Source of the DNA: Paraplanobispora siamensis | Lineage (GTDB): Bacteria; Actinomycetota; Actinomycetes; Streptosporangiales; Streptosporangiaceae | Direction of reading: 5' to 3' | Length of the DNA stretch: 64,000 nucleotides | Assembly (NCBI RefSeq): GCF_016863175.1 | Contig: NZ_BOOJ01000020.1 | Coordinates: forward strand, 1-64,000 | Part shown: positions 50,894-60,841 of the stretch, piece after piece | How the letters are laid out: each line of letters opens with the position of its first letter | How positions within the stretch are numbered: the stretch's first letter is position 1 | Translations under genes and position numbers: made by a program | Notes under the pieces: generated by a model | Seen by the model: the letters and a program-made list of their open reading frames with translations, nothing else | What the model was told of the DNA's origin: nothing | Databases searched by the model: none

Positions 50894-52582
50894 TCAGTCC
50901 TCCCCTCGGGTGACGGTGGCGGTGTAGGCGGGTGCGGTGGCCAGCAGCTCGCGGTGCGTGCCCTGGGCCTGGACGAGGCCGTCCTCGACGTAGATCACGT
51001 GGTCGGCGCGGTCGAGCACCAGCGGGCTGGTGGTGCAGACCAGCGTGGTCCTGCCCGCGCGGGCCTCGGCCAGGCGCCCGGCGATGCGGGCCTCGCTGTG
51101 CGCGTCGACGGCGCTGGTGGGCTCGATGAGGATGAGCACCTCGGGGTCGTTCACCAGGGCGCGGGCCAGCCGGAGCCGCTGCCGCTGACCGCCGGAGAAC
51201 TCCCGGCCCGCCTCGGCGACCCGGCTGTCCAGGCCGTCGGGCAGGGCCTCGACGATGTCCTCGGCGCAGGCGGTGCGCAGCGCCGCGGCCAGCTCGTCGG
51301 CCGAGGCCCGGCCGCTGACGTCCAGCTCATCCCTGAGCGTCCCGGCGAACAGCGCGGCCCCGTTGTCGGCGACCAGGATCCGGCGGCGGACCTCGGCCAG
51401 CGGCAGCGTGTCCAGCGGCACGTCGCCGAAGTCCACGTCGCCGTCGGCGTAGCGGCCGAGCCGGTCGGCGACGGCGATGGCCTCCTCGGGCGTGGCCGCC
51501 GCGACGGCGGTGAACACCCCGGGCCGGACCGCCACCCCGGAGGCCACGTCGCGCAGCAGGCCGCCTTCGGAGCGGCCGGTGCCGCCGGTCATCTCGGGCT
51601 CCAGGTTCAGGATCCGCACCACCCGGCGGGCGGCGACGTGCCCCTTGGTCAGCTTGTCGGCCGCCTCGGTGAGGGTCCGCATCGGGGCGATCAGGAAGAC
51701 CGCGTAGCCGTAGAAGGCGACGAGCTGGCCCGCGTCGATCTCCCCCTGGACGGCGAAGGCGGCGCCCACCCAGATCACCGCGGCGGTCAGCAGGCCGGGC
51801 AGCAGGATCTGCGCGCCCTCCAGCATCGACTCGACCGAGGCCACCCGGACGCCCGCGTGCCGTACCCGCTGCGACTCCCCGGCGTAGCGGTCGGCGAAGA
51901 CCTGCTCGCCGCCGATGCCGCGCAGCACGCGCAGGCCGGCGACGATGTCGGCGGCCCGGGTGGACAGGTCGCCCTGCAGGTCGCGGTGGGCCTGCTGACG
52001 CCGGTGCAGCGGCTTGAGCAGCGGCGCGACGGCGGCGGCCATGACGGGCACGCCGACCAGCACCATCAGCCCCAGCGGCGGCGAGGCGTCGATCAGGATC
52101 ACGGTCACCGTGCCGATGGCGACGAGCGAGCCGATGCCGCGCAACAGGATGTCGATCGCGTTGCCGATGTGGGCGATGTCGGAGTTGCCGATGCTGACCA
52201 CCTCGCCGGTGGACATGCGCTTGGGCAGCGTCGCGCCCAGCCGGGTCGCCTGCCTGGCGGTGACCTGGACGGTCCGGTAGGCGGCGCTCAGCCAGTTGTA
52301 GACGGCCATGCGGTGCCGCAGGATGCCGGTCACCGCCTGCACGACGCCCAGGGCCAGCACCACGGCTCCCCAGGTCAGCAGCCCGCGGGTGTCCATGACC
52401 GTGATGGCGGTGATGGCCTTGCCGATCGCGGCGGGCACCAGCGCCATGGCCAGCCACCACACGGTGGCATAGCCGATGCCGCCCAGCAGGGGGCCCATCT
52501 GACGGCGGGCCACCCACAGCAGGTAGCGGATCGGTGAACGGGCGTCGGGAATGCCGGGATCATCGGCTGGCAGGGAGCGCAT
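50894..52582 (-). CDS. ABC exporter half-transporter, degenerate NBD
   Basis: 562 residues: membrane domain (about 1-310) and an NBD lacking a Walker A (TAVAAATPEEAIAVADRLG in its place). It has an altered Walker B in which isoleucine replaces the aspartate (VLILIEPTSAVDA), and the H-loop histidine region reads CTTSPLVLDRAD. Its signature FSGGQRQRL is intact. It therefore supplies the signature half of the active site whose Walker A comes from the partner gene. ATG 52582 was selected from the conserved start; an upstream frame extension runs into the regulatory region. It diverges from the HTH/Clp-N pair. Confidence 0.9.
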   Translation of the reverse strand: MRSLPADDPGIPDARSPIRYLLWVARRQMGPLLGGIGYATVWWLAMALVPAAIGKAITAITVMDTRGLLTWGAVVLALGVVQAVTGILRHRMAVYNWLSAAYRTVQVTARQATRLGATLPKRMSTGEVVSIGNSDIAHIGNAIDILLRGIGSLVAIGTVTVILIDASPPLGLMVLVGVPVMAAAVAPLLKPLHRRQQAHRDLQGDLSTRAADIVAGLRVLRGIGGEQVFADRYAGESQRVRHAGVRVASVESMLEGAQILLPGLLTAAVIWVGAAFAVQGEIDAGQLVAFYGYAVFLIAPMRTLTEAADKLTKGHVAARRVVRILNLEPEMTGGTGRSEGGLLRDVASGVAVRPGVFTAVAAATPEEAIAVADRLGRYADGDVDFGDVPLDTLPLAEVRRRILVADNGAALFAGTLRDELDVSGRASADELAAALRTACAEDIVEALPDGLDSRVAEAGREFSGGQRQRLRLARALVNDPEVLILIEPTSAVDAHSEARIAGRLAEARAGRTTLVCTTSPLVLDRADHVIYVEDGLVQAQGTHRELLATAPAYTATVTRGED

Positions 52583-52636
52583 AACCGTTACAGGCTGGCA
52601 AGATCTTCCTGGCCGGGCAAACCATTTTCCCTTGAC

Positions 52637-52681
52637 TGTCAACTATTGTTGACAAGGGAACGCCGTCAACATAAATTGACA
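52637..52681 (+). promoter_or_regulatory. Promoter with twin operators for the HTH/Clp-N pair
   Basis: TTGACA (52649-52654), 17 nt and TAAATT (52672-52677) form a near-consensus promoter whose start would be at or next to the ATG at 52684, so the mRNA should be leaderless. Two dyads of the form GTCAAC-N4-(G/A)TTGAC lie at 52638-52653 and 52665-52680, centred 27 bp apart. They overlap the -35 and -10 boxes, suggesting repression. The same sites lie 55 bp or more upstream of the divergent ABC gene. Confidence 0.7.
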
Positions 52682-52683
52682 TC

Positions 52684-52917
52684 ATGAGCGACACGGCACA
52701 ACTGGCCTCCGACGCCAGCAGCCGCGACCCCTCCGTCGGCCTGCGGGCCGTACGGGCCCTGCGGATGCTGGTCGAGCGGCTGGAAGCCCTCCAGGTGGAG
52801 AACGCGCGCGAGCAGGGATGGTCCTGGCAGGAGATCGCCCACTGCCTGGAGGTCTCCCGGCAGGCGGTGCACAAGAAGTACGCGGGGGGCCGGGGGCTCC
52901 TGAGAAGGGAGAAGTGA
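52684..52917 (+). CDS. Small helix-turn-helix protein of the HTH/Clp-N pair
   Basis: 77 residues. The C-terminal helix-turn-helix is WSWQEIAHCLEVSRQAVHKKY, after an acidic N-terminus and a helical segment (GLRAVRALRMLVERLEALQV). It is known in actinomycetes together with a downstream Clp-N protein. It is the best candidate to bind the twin operators in its own promoter. No ribosome binding site precedes it, matching a leaderless transcript. Confidence 0.85.
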   Translation: MSDTAQLASDASSRDPSVGLRAVRALRMLVERLEALQVENAREQGWSWQEIAHCLEVSRQAVHKKYAGGRGLLRREK

Positions 52918-52919
52918 CC

Positions 52920-53480
52920 ATGTTCGAGCGCTTCCAGCAAGAGGCCCGCCAGGCGGTCGTCCTCGCCCAGGAGAACGCCCGGCAGCTCAGGCACCACCAC
53001 ATCGGCACCGAGCACATCCTGCTGGGCCTGCTCGCCCAGCCGCAGAGCCTGTCGGCCCGGGTGCTGGACCGGCACGGCCTCGACCACGCCCGCGCCATGC
53101 AGGCCGTCGCCACGCTGATGCCGCCCCAGGGCGGCGACGACATCGACGCCGACGCCCTGGAGACGATCGGCATCGACCTGTCGGCCATCAAGGAGAAGAT
53201 CGAGGCCGCCTTCGGCCCCGGCGCCCTGGACCGCCCCGCACGCCCCGACCGCAAGGGCCGCCTCTTCGGCGGCCGCCACATCCCCTTCACCCCGCGGGCC
53301 AAGAAGACCCTGGAGCTGTCCCTGCGCGAGGCGATCCACCTGAAGCACAACCACATCGCCGACGGCCACATCCTGCTCGGCGTCCTACGCGAGGGCGAAG
53401 GCCTGGGCGCCCGCATCCTCGCCGAGGCCGACATCGACCTCACGACCCTCCGCCAGGAGATCGTCACCGAACTCGGCTGA
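52920..53480 (+). CDS. Clp-N domain protein without ATPase modules
   Basis: 186 residues with two Clp repeat (ClpC/ClpA N-domain) motifs: FERFQQEARQAVVLAQENAR, HHHIGTEHILLGLLAQ in the first and ARKTLELSLREAIHL-like, HNHIADGHILLGVLREGEG in the second. No AAA+ domain follows, so it may act as a substrate adaptor or regulator for Clp proteases or sense a ligand. It starts two bases after the stop of the HTH gene, with AGGGAGAAG upstream. Confidence 0.88.
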   Translation: MFERFQQEARQAVVLAQENARQLRHHHIGTEHILLGLLAQPQSLSARVLDRHGLDHARAMQAVATLMPPQGGDDIDADALETIGIDLSAIKEKIEAAFGPGALDRPARPDRKGRLFGGRHIPFTPRAKKTLELSLREAIHLKHNHIADGHILLGVLREGEGLGARILAEADIDLTTLRQEIVTELG

Positions 53481-53794
53481 TCCCACCCCGCCCGGCGGCG
53501 AAACAGACCGAGCCTGCGGAAAAACCAACCGGCACGCGGTGCTCATGGACAGCAGGCCCGAGAAGAACCCCGGCACGTTCAAGAGCCGGATCAACCGTGC
53601 CGGGCTGACGGAGTCCGCCTTCCCCGCTCTCGTCGACGGCACTTTGCGGGGCGGCTTCGCCCTCACCGGGGGTCTGACCGCCGGCATACGCCTGGCCCTT
53701 CCCCGACGTGCGGCCCGGGGGCCGTACGGCGTGCGGGACGATGGGCGGAAAAAGAGATTGAATCTCCAGCCGCTGGAGGATTGAGGCTCGTCCC
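53481..53794. other. Intergenic region of 314 bp with an unsupported short frame
   Basis: The only frame of note (53539-53784, 81 codons, MLMDSRPEKNPGTFKSRI) has no good ribosome binding site and no recognised family, and its end overlaps the MerR promoter. I do not support it as a gene. The right end carries the MerR-type promoter described separately. Confidence 0.4.
53758..53788 (+). promoter_or_regulatory. MerR-type autoregulatory promoter
   Basis: TTGAAT (53758-53763) and GAGGCT (53783-53788) are separated by 19 bp, the long spacing typical of MerR-controlled promoters. The spacer contains the dyad CTCCAGC-C-GCTGGAG (53764-53778). The GTG of the MerR gene follows 6 nt later, suggesting a leaderless mRNA. 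Confidence 0.65.
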
Positions 53795-54706
53795 GTGAAC
53801 GACCGCACCCAGCTGTTCACCATCGGGCAGCTCTCCGACCGCACCGGCCTGTCGGTGCGCACGATCCGCTTCTGGTCCGACAGCGGCATCCTGCCGCCGA
53901 CGCGCCGTTCCGCCGGTGGGCACCGGCTCTACGGCGCCGAGGCGGTGGCCCGCCTGGACCTGGTCCGGACCCTCCGCGAGCTGGGACTCGGCCTGGACAC
54001 CGTCCAGCGGGTCCTGGCCGGGCAGGCCACGATGGCCGAGGTGGCAAGGACGCACGCGGACGCCCTGGACGCGGAGATCCGCACCCTGCGGATGCGGCGC
54101 GCGGTGCTGCGGTCGATCGCCCGGCGTGGGAACACGGCAGAGGAGATGAGACTCATGCACGAGATGGCCAGGCTGTCGGCGCGGGAACGGCAGCGCCTGA
54201 TCGACGACTTCGTCGACCGCGCCTTCGAGGGCGTCGGCCCCGAGGCGCCGGGAGGGCACATCGCCCAGGCGATGCGGCGGCTCCCCGCGGAACTGCCGGA
54301 CGAGCCCACCTCCGAGCAGGTGGACGCCTGGATCGAGCTCTCCGGGCTCATCGCGGACGGCGGCTTCCGGCAGCGCGTGCGCCAGATAGTGGTGGCCGGC
54401 GCGCAGGCCGCGCAGGAGCAGCGGGAGCCGTACGACACCGCCCCGATCGTGGAGCACGCCGGGGGCGCGGTGGAGGCGGGCATCGCCCCTGGCAGCCCCG
54501 AGGGCGGGGCGGTCCTGGAACGCATCATCGCCCCCGACATCCCGGCCGGGGAGCGCGCCCGGCTGGCCGAGGAGATCGAGATGTTCACCGACCGGCGGGT
54601 GGAGCGCTATTGGCAGCTGATGGGCATCCTCAACGGCTGCTCACCGATCCCGACCGTCACCCCCGCCTTCGAATGGTTCGCCGCCGCCCTGCGCGCCCAC
54701 CCCTGA
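53795..54706 (+). CDS. MerR family regulator with C-terminal helical domain
   Basis: 303 residues: a complete MerR DNA-binding domain (FTIGQLSDRTGLSVRTIRFW; GILPPTRRSAGGHRLYG; RTLRELGLGLDTVQRVLAG), a coiled coil, then about 180 helical residues with an IDDFVDRAFEG segment. The C-terminal half resembles TipA-like effector domains only loosely; the ligand is unknown. It starts with GTG, preceded by its own MerR-type promoter. It converges on the TetR gene. Confidence 0.9.
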   Translation: MNDRTQLFTIGQLSDRTGLSVRTIRFWSDSGILPPTRRSAGGHRLYGAEAVARLDLVRTLRELGLGLDTVQRVLAGQATMAEVARTHADALDAEIRTLRMRRAVLRSIARRGNTAEEMRLMHEMARLSARERQRLIDDFVDRAFEGVGPEAPGGHIAQAMRRLPAELPDEPTSEQVDAWIELSGLIADGGFRQRVRQIVVAGAQAAQEQREPYDTAPIVEHAGGAVEAGIAPGSPEGGAVLERIIAPDIPAGERARLAEEIEMFTDRRVERYWQLMGILNGCSPIPTVTPAFEWFAAALRAHP

Positions 54707-54747
54707 ACCGGCGAACCCCCGAGAGAGCGCGGCTCGCGGTGGCGGGG

Positions 54748-55326
54748 TCAGGGTTCCACGGGGGTGCGCAGGCCGTCGAAGACGACCTGGAAGGTACGGC
54801 TGCGCACGTCGGGGGGTGCGGTTTCGGCGGCCCTGGACATGCCGACCATGAGGGTGACGAGTTCGGGGACGCCGATGTCGGGGCGGACGGCGCCGGCCTC
54901 CTGGGCCCGGGTGAGCAGGATGCCCAGGACGCGTGGCAGCTCCCGGCGGCCTTCGGCCAGGGCCTCGTCCATGTCGACGCCGGCGGCGGCCAGCGCGTCG
55001 GCGTAGGCGTTCTTGGCCGCCGACATGTCGACCATCCGGGCCAGGAGGGCGAAGAGGGCCTCGCCGGGGTCGGGGGCGGAGACCAGGGCGTCGGCCTCGT
55101 CGGCGAGGCGGCGCATCAGCTCGGTGAAGACGGCCTCGATCAGGGACTCCTTGGCCGGGAAGTGCCGGAAGACCGTGCCGATCCCCACGCCCGCCCGGCG
55201 GGCCACGTCCTCGGTCGAGGCGGAGGTGCCCTGCTCGGCGAACACGGCCTCGGCGGCCTGGAGGATCCGCGCGCGGTTGCGCAGGGCGTCGGCGCGCAGC
55301 GGCCTGCCCGTCGCCGGAGAAGTCAT
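54748..55326 (-). CDS. TetR family transcriptional regulator
   Basis: 192 residues. The N-terminal helix-turn-helix (RARILQAAEAVFAEQGTSAS, TEDVARRAGVGIGTVFRHFP) is typical of TetR; the C-terminal domain (DPGEALFALLARMVDMSAAK) resembles the TetR_C SbtR-like group. It diverges from a SnoaL-like gene across two matching dyads and very probably represses that gene and itself. ATG 55326 is preceded by GAGGTG. Confidence 0.92.
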   Translation of the reverse strand: MTSPATGRPLRADALRNRARILQAAEAVFAEQGTSASTEDVARRAGVGIGTVFRHFPAKESLIEAVFTELMRRLADEADALVSAPDPGEALFALLARMVDMSAAKNAYADALAAAGVDMDEALAEGRRELPRVLGILLTRAQEAGAVRPDIGVPELVTLMVGMSRAAETAPPDVRSRTFQVVFDGLRTPVEP

Positions 55327-55336
55327 GGGCACCTCG

Positions 55337-55390
55337 TTGACAAACGGAGTCGTCGCTCCGTATTTTCTAATCGGAGTCAGCACTCCGATT
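55337..55390 (+). promoter_or_regulatory. Promoter with twin TetR operators
   Basis: TTGACA (55337-55342), an 18-nt spacer and TATTTT (55361-55366) form a rightward promoter. Two dyads overlap and follow it: ACGGAG-N6-CTCCGT (55344-55361) and AATCGGAGT-N4-ACTCCGATT (55369-55390 with 9-bp arms). They share CGGAGT/CTCCG and are centred 27 bp apart, as expected for a TetR dimer pair. Confidence 0.7.
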
Positions 55391-55420
55391 CTATGACACG
55401 GTCCCAGCGAGGAGAGTGCC

Positions 55421-55867
55421 GTGAAGAAGACGACCACCATCGATCCGCGCGAGGTCCTGGAGCGCTACCTGCGCACCGGCCTCGCCGGAGACCGCGACGC
55501 GCAGGCCGACATGTTCCTGGAGGACGGGGTCGTCGAGTTCCCGTTCGCCCCGCCGGGCACCCCGCGCCGCTTCGAGGGCCGCGAGGAGATCCGCGCCGTG
55601 CTCGCCGCCCTCGGCCGCGCGCGGGCCGGGATGCGGGTCGACGAGGACAGGACGGTGCTGGAGGTGCACGAGACGGCGGATCCGGAGGTGCTCGTCGCAG
55701 AGATGGAGATCCACGTGGACGTGGAGGCGACCGGCGACACCCTCAGGGTCCCCTACGTGCAGGTGTTCCGGATCCGTCACGGCGGGATCGCCCTGTTCCG
55801 CGACTACTGGGCCACGACCACGGCCGACTTCGTGAAGGCCGCCCTCGGAGACCCTGGGACGGCGTGA
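55421..55867 (+). CDS. SnoaL-like / NTF2-fold protein
   Basis: 148 residues. The NTF2-like fold is visible in VLERYLRTGLAGDRDAQADMFLEDGVVEFPFAP, the strand RRFEGREEIRAVLAAL and the final VFRIRHGGIALFRDYWA. These folds serve as isomerases, cyclases or ligand carriers. It is divergently paired with the TetR regulator, so its expression is presumably ligand-induced. Start is GTG with GAGGAG upstream. Confidence 0.87.
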   Translation: MKKTTTIDPREVLERYLRTGLAGDRDAQADMFLEDGVVEFPFAPPGTPRRFEGREEIRAVLAALGRARAGMRVDEDRTVLEVHETADPEVLVAEMEIHVDVEATGDTLRVPYVQVFRIRHGGIALFRDYWATTTADFVKAALGDPGTA

Positions 55868-55922
55868 CGGCCGCGGGACATCACGGCCGCGGGACATCAC
55901 GGCCGCGGCACACGACGGCCGG
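55867..55922. repeat. 16-bp tandem repeat, about 3.5 units
   Basis: ACGGCCGCGGGACATC occurs at 55867-55882 and 55883-55898, a diverged unit follows at 55899-55914 and half a unit at 55915-55922. It starts at the stop codon of the SnoaL-like gene. Confidence 0.8.
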
Positions 55923-55932
55923 AAAAACGGGA

Positions 55933-55970
55933 CCGCGGGTCGTACCTCCCCACGAAGGTACGGCCCGCGG
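55933..55970. terminator. Hairpin between the SnoaL-like gene and sdhB
   Basis: CCGCGGGTCGTACCT (55933-55947) pairs with AGGTACGGCCCGCGG (55956-55970) with one G-U pair and an 8-nt loop. It lies between convergent genes and probably ends both transcripts. Confidence 0.7.
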
Positions 55971-56026
55971 CCCGGAAGCCATGTTCCCCTACCGGGACAC
56001 AACTTTCACATTCTTCACATCCGCGA

Positions 56027-56781
56027 CTACTTCGATGCCTTGAGGTAATCGCGGTTCATCCGGGCGATGGTGTCCAGCGGGATGCCCTTGGGGCAGACCG
56101 CCGTGCACTCGCCGGTGTTGGTGCAGCCGCCGAAGCCCTCGGCGTCCATCTGCTCCACCATGGCCTTGGCGCGGGAGGCGCGCTCGGGCTGGCCCTGGGG
56201 GAGCAGGGACAGGTGAGTGATCTTGGCGGCGGTGAAGAGGGAGGCCGAGCCGTTGGGACAGGCGGCGACGCAGGCGCCGCAGCCGATGCAGGTGGCCGCG
56301 TCGAACGCCGCGTCGGCGTCGACCTTCTTCACCGGGACGCTGTGCGCGTCGGGGGCCGAACCGGCCGGGACGGAGATGAAGCCGCCCGCCTGGATGATCC
56401 GGTCGAACGCCGAGCGGTCCACGACCAGGTCCTTGACCACCGGGAACGGCGCGGCGCGCCACGGCTCGATGGTGATGACCGCGTTGTCCTCGAAGTGCCG
56501 CATGTGCAGCTGGCAGGTGGTGGTGGCCACCTGCTCGCCGTGCGCGACACCGTTGATGACCATGCCGCACATGCCGCAGATGCCCTCGCGGCAGTCGTGG
56601 TCGAAGGCGATCGGGTCGTCGCCCTCCAGGATGAGCCGCTCGTTGAGCACGTCCAGCATCTCCAGGAAGGACATGTCCGGGGACACGTCCTCGACCCGGT
56701 AGGTGACCATGCGGCCCTTGTCCTCGGGGCCGTTCTGGCGCCAGACCTTGAGAGTGAGGTTCATACCCTTGGCTCGCTCGC

Positions 56782-56785
<4 letters not shown>
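56027..56785 (-). CDS. sdhB: Succinate dehydrogenase iron-sulfur subunit
   Basis: 252 residues. The 2Fe-2S site is in [20 protein letters not shown] with a later cysteine in TTCQLHM; the 4Fe-4S and 3Fe-4S sites use [14 protein letters not shown] and the cysteines in [16 protein letters not shown]. It passes electrons from the flavin in SdhA to the membrane quinone site. Its GTG overlaps the sdhA stop (GTGA), with GGAG 6 nt before. Confidence 0.95.
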
Positions 56786-58706
<1,921 letters not shown>

Positions 58707-58710
<4 letters not shown>

Positions 58711-59498
58711 TTGATCACTCCGATCATGACCGCCACGGGGACCACGAGGAAGCCCAGGACCAGCACCGCGGAGATCGCGGCGGCGGTGAGCTTCAGCGGG
58801 CGGTAGCTGCGGCCGCTCGCCAGGCCGAGGGTCTGGAAGGCGCTCCACAGGCCGTGGCGCAGGTGCAGGCCGACCATGACGACGGCGACGACGTAGAAGA
58901 GGGTGACCCACCAGCGCCCGGGGGCGAAGCCCTCCACCAGGCGCTCGTACGGCGTGCCGTCCCAGCCCGCCGGGTTGACCGTGCCGAAGGTCAGGTCGAG
59001 CAGGTGGTAGATCACGAACAGCAGGATGATGACGCCGCCGTAGCGCATGGTGTGGACGGCGTAGCCGTTCGCCTGCGACTTGCGCCTGGCCGCGTACTTG
59101 ACCGGACGGGCCTTGCCCGCCCGGCGGGCCAGCGAGATCGCCGACCACATGTGCAGGACGATGCAGACGCCCAGCACGACCTCGACGAGGGTCAGCGCGA
59201 CCCGGTAGGTGAGCAGCGGCTCGCCCATCGTGCGCAGGAAGCTCGCGTACTCGTTGAACGAGTCGGCGCCGAGGAACGCCTTGAGGTTGCCGACCATGTG
59301 GCCGACGAGGAAGAGCACCAGTACGGCGCCCGTGACGGCCATCACGGCCTTCCTCCCGTTGGAGGATCCCAGGAACCCGCCGCGACGCCTGGGCGTTGTC
59401 GGCCTGGTGTTCCTCGGAGGCGTCGCTGGCTTCGCGGGGGTCCGCGCGGGGGGCTCAACCGGCGCGGTGGAACTCCCGCGCTCAATCATGGCAGTCAC
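58707..59498 (-). CDS. sdhC: Succinate dehydrogenase cytochrome b subunit
   Basis: 263 residues: a Pro-rich cytoplasmic N-terminus then five membrane helices. Heme-ligand candidates are the histidines in [31 protein letters not shown] and [18 protein letters not shown] single five-helix subunit carrying two b hemes and no SdhD is characteristic of type B enzymes that react with menaquinone. GTG 59498 leads the operon; ATG 59489 is an alternative. Confidence 0.93.
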
Positions 59499-59790
59499 GA
59501 CCCCGAAGGTAGGAAAAGGACTTTGGTCCCGTCCAAGTCATCGTGGATGTGGTTTCCATAGCCCCCGGCTATGGCCTCTGTTTACCTGCCCCTTACATGG
59601 CCTGGTCAGCGGCGTAAGTGCGACTAAGCTCACAGGGTTGACGGCCGTGCTGCGCACGGCTGGCTCGGGGACTCCTTGATCCGGCTCCCGCCCTCGTCAC
59701 GTCCTCGCTTCGCTGCGGGCGTTCCTCCGTTGGTTCACCGGCGCCCCCTCGCGGGTCTGGGTGCTCGGGGTGTCCGTACGCTAGGGAAAC
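59499..59790. other. Divergent sdh/lysR region containing a repeat copy
   Basis: 292 bp between sdhC (leftward) and the LysR gene (rightward). The sdh promoter should lie in 59500-59640. The right part is filled by a copy of the dispersed repeat, ending about 35 bp before the lysR start. No RNA gene or further frame is supported. Confidence 0.5.
59649..59756. repeat. Dispersed intergenic repeat, full copy B
   Basis: Counterpart of the copy at 26410-26529: GCTGCGC, then CTCGGGG, the shared 38-mer at 59672-59709, GGGCGTTCCTC, GTTGGTTCACCGGCG and CCCCTCGCGG in the same order. It differs by a 4-bp deletion after the 38-mer and scattered substitutions. Confidence 0.75.
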
Positions 59791-60741
59791 GTGCAGCTCC
59801 AGCAACTGGCCTACTTCGTCGCGGTCGCCGAGACCCGGCACTTCACCCAGGCCGCCGAGCGGATGCGCGTCGCCCAGCCGTCGCTGAGCAAGCAGATCAA
59901 GACCCTGGAGGCCGAGCTCGGCGCGCCGCTGTTCAGCCGTGCCCGGGGGAACGTCACCCTCACCCCGGCCGGGGAGGCCCTGCTGCCGCTGGCCCGCCGC
60001 ATGCTGGCCGACGCCGACACCGCCCGGCGGGAGGTCGCGGAGCTGGCGGGGCTGCGGCGGGGGCGGGTACGGCTGGGCGCGACCCCCTCGCTGTGCGCGG
60101 GGCTGATGGCCGACGCCCTGGCCCGCTTCCACCAGGCCTATCCCGGCATCGAGCTGCTGGTGGAGGAGGGCGGCTCGCGCGACCTGGTCCGCGCCCTGGC
60201 CCGCGGCCAGCTCGACCTGGCCCTGATCATCATGCCGTTGCAGAGCGACGACCCCGCCCTGGTCACCGAGGAGATCCTGCGGGAGAACCTGGTCGTCGTC
60301 TCCCCCTCGTCCTCGCGCGTGCGCAAGCCGTACCTGCGCATCCAGGAGCTGCGCGGGCAGCCGATGGTGATGTTCCGGCGCGGTTACGACCTGCGGGAGG
60401 CCACGCTCGGCGCCTGCCGGCAGGCCGGGTTCGAGCCGCGCTTCGCGGTGGAGGGCGGTGAGATGGACGCCGTGCTGCGCTTCGTGGAGGCCGGGCTGGG
60501 CATCGCGCTGGTCCCCTCGATGGTCCTGGACGGGCGGCCCGGCCTGACGGGGACCCCGCTGGCGCCTCCCGGCCTGCGGCGTACGATCGCCATCGCCCAC
60601 CGCAAGGACGTCGAGCCGACCCGGGCCGCGCAGGCCTTCCGCGCCACTCTGCTGTTCTTCCTCGCCGAGGCCGCCCACGAGGGCAGCCTGCCCGAAGGGG
60701 TGGAGCTGCTGCCCGGCGGTCAGGCGGGGCGACGGCCGTAG
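59791..60741 (+). CDS. LysR family transcriptional regulator
   Basis: 316 residues. The N-terminal winged helix is textbook LysR (QLQQLAYFVAVAETRHFTQA, AERMRVAQPSLSKQIKTLEA), followed by a periplasmic-binding-like effector domain (VRLGATPSLCAGLMADALAR; GLGIALVPSMVLDG). It is divergent from sdhCAB, which is a common LysR arrangement, but the repeat lies between them, so control of sdh is only a possibility. The start is GTG. Confidence 0.92.
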   Translation: MQLQQLAYFVAVAETRHFTQAAERMRVAQPSLSKQIKTLEAELGAPLFSRARGNVTLTPAGEALLPLARRMLADADTARREVAELAGLRRGRVRLGATPSLCAGLMADALARFHQAYPGIELLVEEGGSRDLVRALARGQLDLALIIMPLQSDDPALVTEEILRENLVVVSPSSSRVRKPYLRIQELRGQPMVMFRRGYDLREATLGACRQAGFEPRFAVEGGEMDAVLRFVEAGLGIALVPSMVLDGRPGLTGTPLAPPGLRRTIAIAHRKDVEPTRAAQAFRATLLFFLAEAAHEGSLPEGVELLPGGQAGRRP

Positions 60742-60841
60742 GCCTTCACCGGACCGAAACCGATCGCATATCCGCGACATGAGGCCCCGGCCACTATTCT
60801 CGTATGGTCGAACAAGTGTCCCCCGAACCCGAAGAGGCGTA

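Noticed and set aside
53539-53784. An 81-codon frame between the Clp-N and MerR genes
   Set aside because: No ribosome binding site, no recognised family, and its end overlaps the MerR-type promoter and dyad.
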